This document shows, in pieces, positions 63,629 to 64,000 of a DNA stretch of 64,000 bases. The notes under the pieces were generated by a model, which saw nothing but the letters and a program-made list of their open reading frames with translations, did not search any database and was not told the origin of the DNA. Origin of the DNA: DASCNA01 sp036011305 (lineage in GTDB: Bacteria > Verrucomicrobiota > Lentisphaeria > Victivallales > GWF2-38-69); contig DASCNA010000176.1 of assembly GCA_036011305.1 (NCBI GenBank), positions 8,416 through 72,415 of the forward strand, written 5' to 3'. Numbering within the stretch: the first letter of the stretch is position 1; each line of letters opens with the position of its first letter. A program made the position numbers and the translations under genes.

Positions 63629-63788
63629 CTTATATCACTATTTCAAATCATATAATAAATAGACTTAATTGATTTAATTTAAACCTGATAAAATTAAAGA
63701 ACAATCTTTCTTTTGAATATTTAATTCTAAAATTGATTTTATTAGGGTATCAAGAATTCTTAAATTCAACTTACAAGTGCAACCCCAT

Positions 63789-64000
63789 CTAATTAATTCC
63801 AGAAGCTAGAACTTCATATGGAGTTTTATAGCCCAATGTTTTTCTTGGGCGGCTATTTATTAGGTGCTGCACGTGCAGCACCTCATCCTCTAAAATATTG
63901 TTAAAGTCAGTTCCTTTTGGAAAAAACTGACGTATCAATCCATTAGTATTTTCATTTAATCCACGTTCCCATGGTGAGTATGGATTTGCAAAATAAACAT
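63789..64000 (-). CDS. IS30-family transposase, 3' end only
   Basis: On the minus strand the frame reads VYFANPYSPWERGLNEN, IRQFFPKGTDF, then SRPRKTLGYKTPYEVL to a TAG at 63789-63791. These are the last catalytic-domain motifs of IS30-type DDE transposases: the PYSPWERG(L/T)NEN block holds the catalytic Glu, and RPRK.LGYKTP is the usual end. The 5' part lies outside the window. An internal 22-base palindrome (63862-63883) falls in the VLHVQHL codons. Confidence 0.9.
   Translation of the reverse strand, partial: VYFANPYSPWERGLNENTNGLIRQFFPKGTDFNNILEDEVLHVQHLINSRPRKTLGYKTPYEVLASGIN
63862..63883. repeat. perfect palindrome inside the transposase gene
   Basis: Eleven-base arms AGGTGCTGCAC and GTGCAGCACCT meet without a spacer. 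The site is much richer in G+C than its surroundings. It could fold as a hairpin in the mRNA or act as a binding site. Confidence 0.6.

Larger units (their letters stand above)
63760..64000 (-). mobile_element. IS30-family insertion sequence, right part only
   Basis: The window ends inside this element. The 3' part of a transposase gene (63789 to the edge) is present, followed outward by a short non-coding end with TTAAATTCAACTTACAAGTG (about 63760-63779), which is probably the terminal inverted repeat. The precise element border and the target duplication cannot be set without the other end. Confidence 0.65.

Overview
The window is AT-rich (about one third G+C by eye) and dense with genes on both strands. 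It encodes a Gram-negative bacterium: there are several lipoproteins with clear lipoboxes, a BamD-like TPR protein next to an LptE-like lipoprotein, and exported enzymes. Metabolism looks fermentative and probably anaerobic: pyruvate kinase, hexuronate breakdown (UxaA/UxaB), glycerol dehydrogenase, a rubrerythrin-like protein and a molybdenum hydroxylase. The phylum cannot be fixed without a search. The BamD-like/LptE-like pair, the paired AddB/AddA-like genes and the UROD/mutarotase cluster would fit the PVC group (for example Lentisphaerota), but this is only a tentative guess. No rRNA, tRNA, CRISPR array or prophage was seen.

Layout. 1-1.1 kb: 3' end of a Nudix hydrolase, then a small lipoprotein coupled to a small membrane protein. 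1.1-11.7 kb (mostly minus strand): a GluR0-type ligand-gated potassium channel, a three-subunit molybdenum hydroxylase operon, an amino-acid permease fused to a PTS EIIA domain, a dCache/HAMP/SpoIIE phosphatase and a nitrilase-family carbamoyl amidase. 11.8-15.4 kb: gloA, gldA, an exported GH130 enzyme and an orphan HlyD-like adaptor. 15.6-22.7 kb: an HTH-PAS regulator, a sugar-binding-fold protein without a signal peptide, uxaBA, a TauE/SafE permease and a short QueG-like iron-sulfur protein. 22.9-36.3 kb: a plus-strand run of pyk, addB-like, addA-like, gpsA, bamD-like, lptE-like, ispF, a flavoprotein and a patatin lipoprotein. 36.3-48.9 kb: a surface-protein remnant, mutS, pyrB(I)-pyrC, an exported agmatine-deiminase-family protein, a NagB-like protein with altered catalytic residues, thiL, ptsP and a HAD phosphatase.

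48.9-55.7 kb is the most unusual part. A divergent LysR regulator faces a cassette of a 57-residue peptide gene, a polytopic membrane protein of no recognised family and an MFS exporter. A second copy follows. Its peptide gene has a frameshift, its membrane-protein gene has lost its middle, and its MFS gene is intact but separated by a nucleoside hydrolase and a methyltransferase. The peptide pair shares an N-terminal half and a C-x6-I-H ending. I could not assign this set to a described system.

55.7-64 kb: a POT peptide transporter, a frameshifted fusion of a periplasmic binding domain to a TRIC/UPF0126 channel, a decayed arsC-acr3 operon, an operon of lipoprotein, UROD-family protein, rhamnose-mutarotase-like protein and PPC-domain protein, a pentapeptide-repeat protein, a rubrerythrin-like protein, and the 3' end of an IS30-family element at the right edge. 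Pseudogenes concentrate between 52 and 60 kb, which suggests recent gene loss there. No gene-free stretch exceeds 300 bases.
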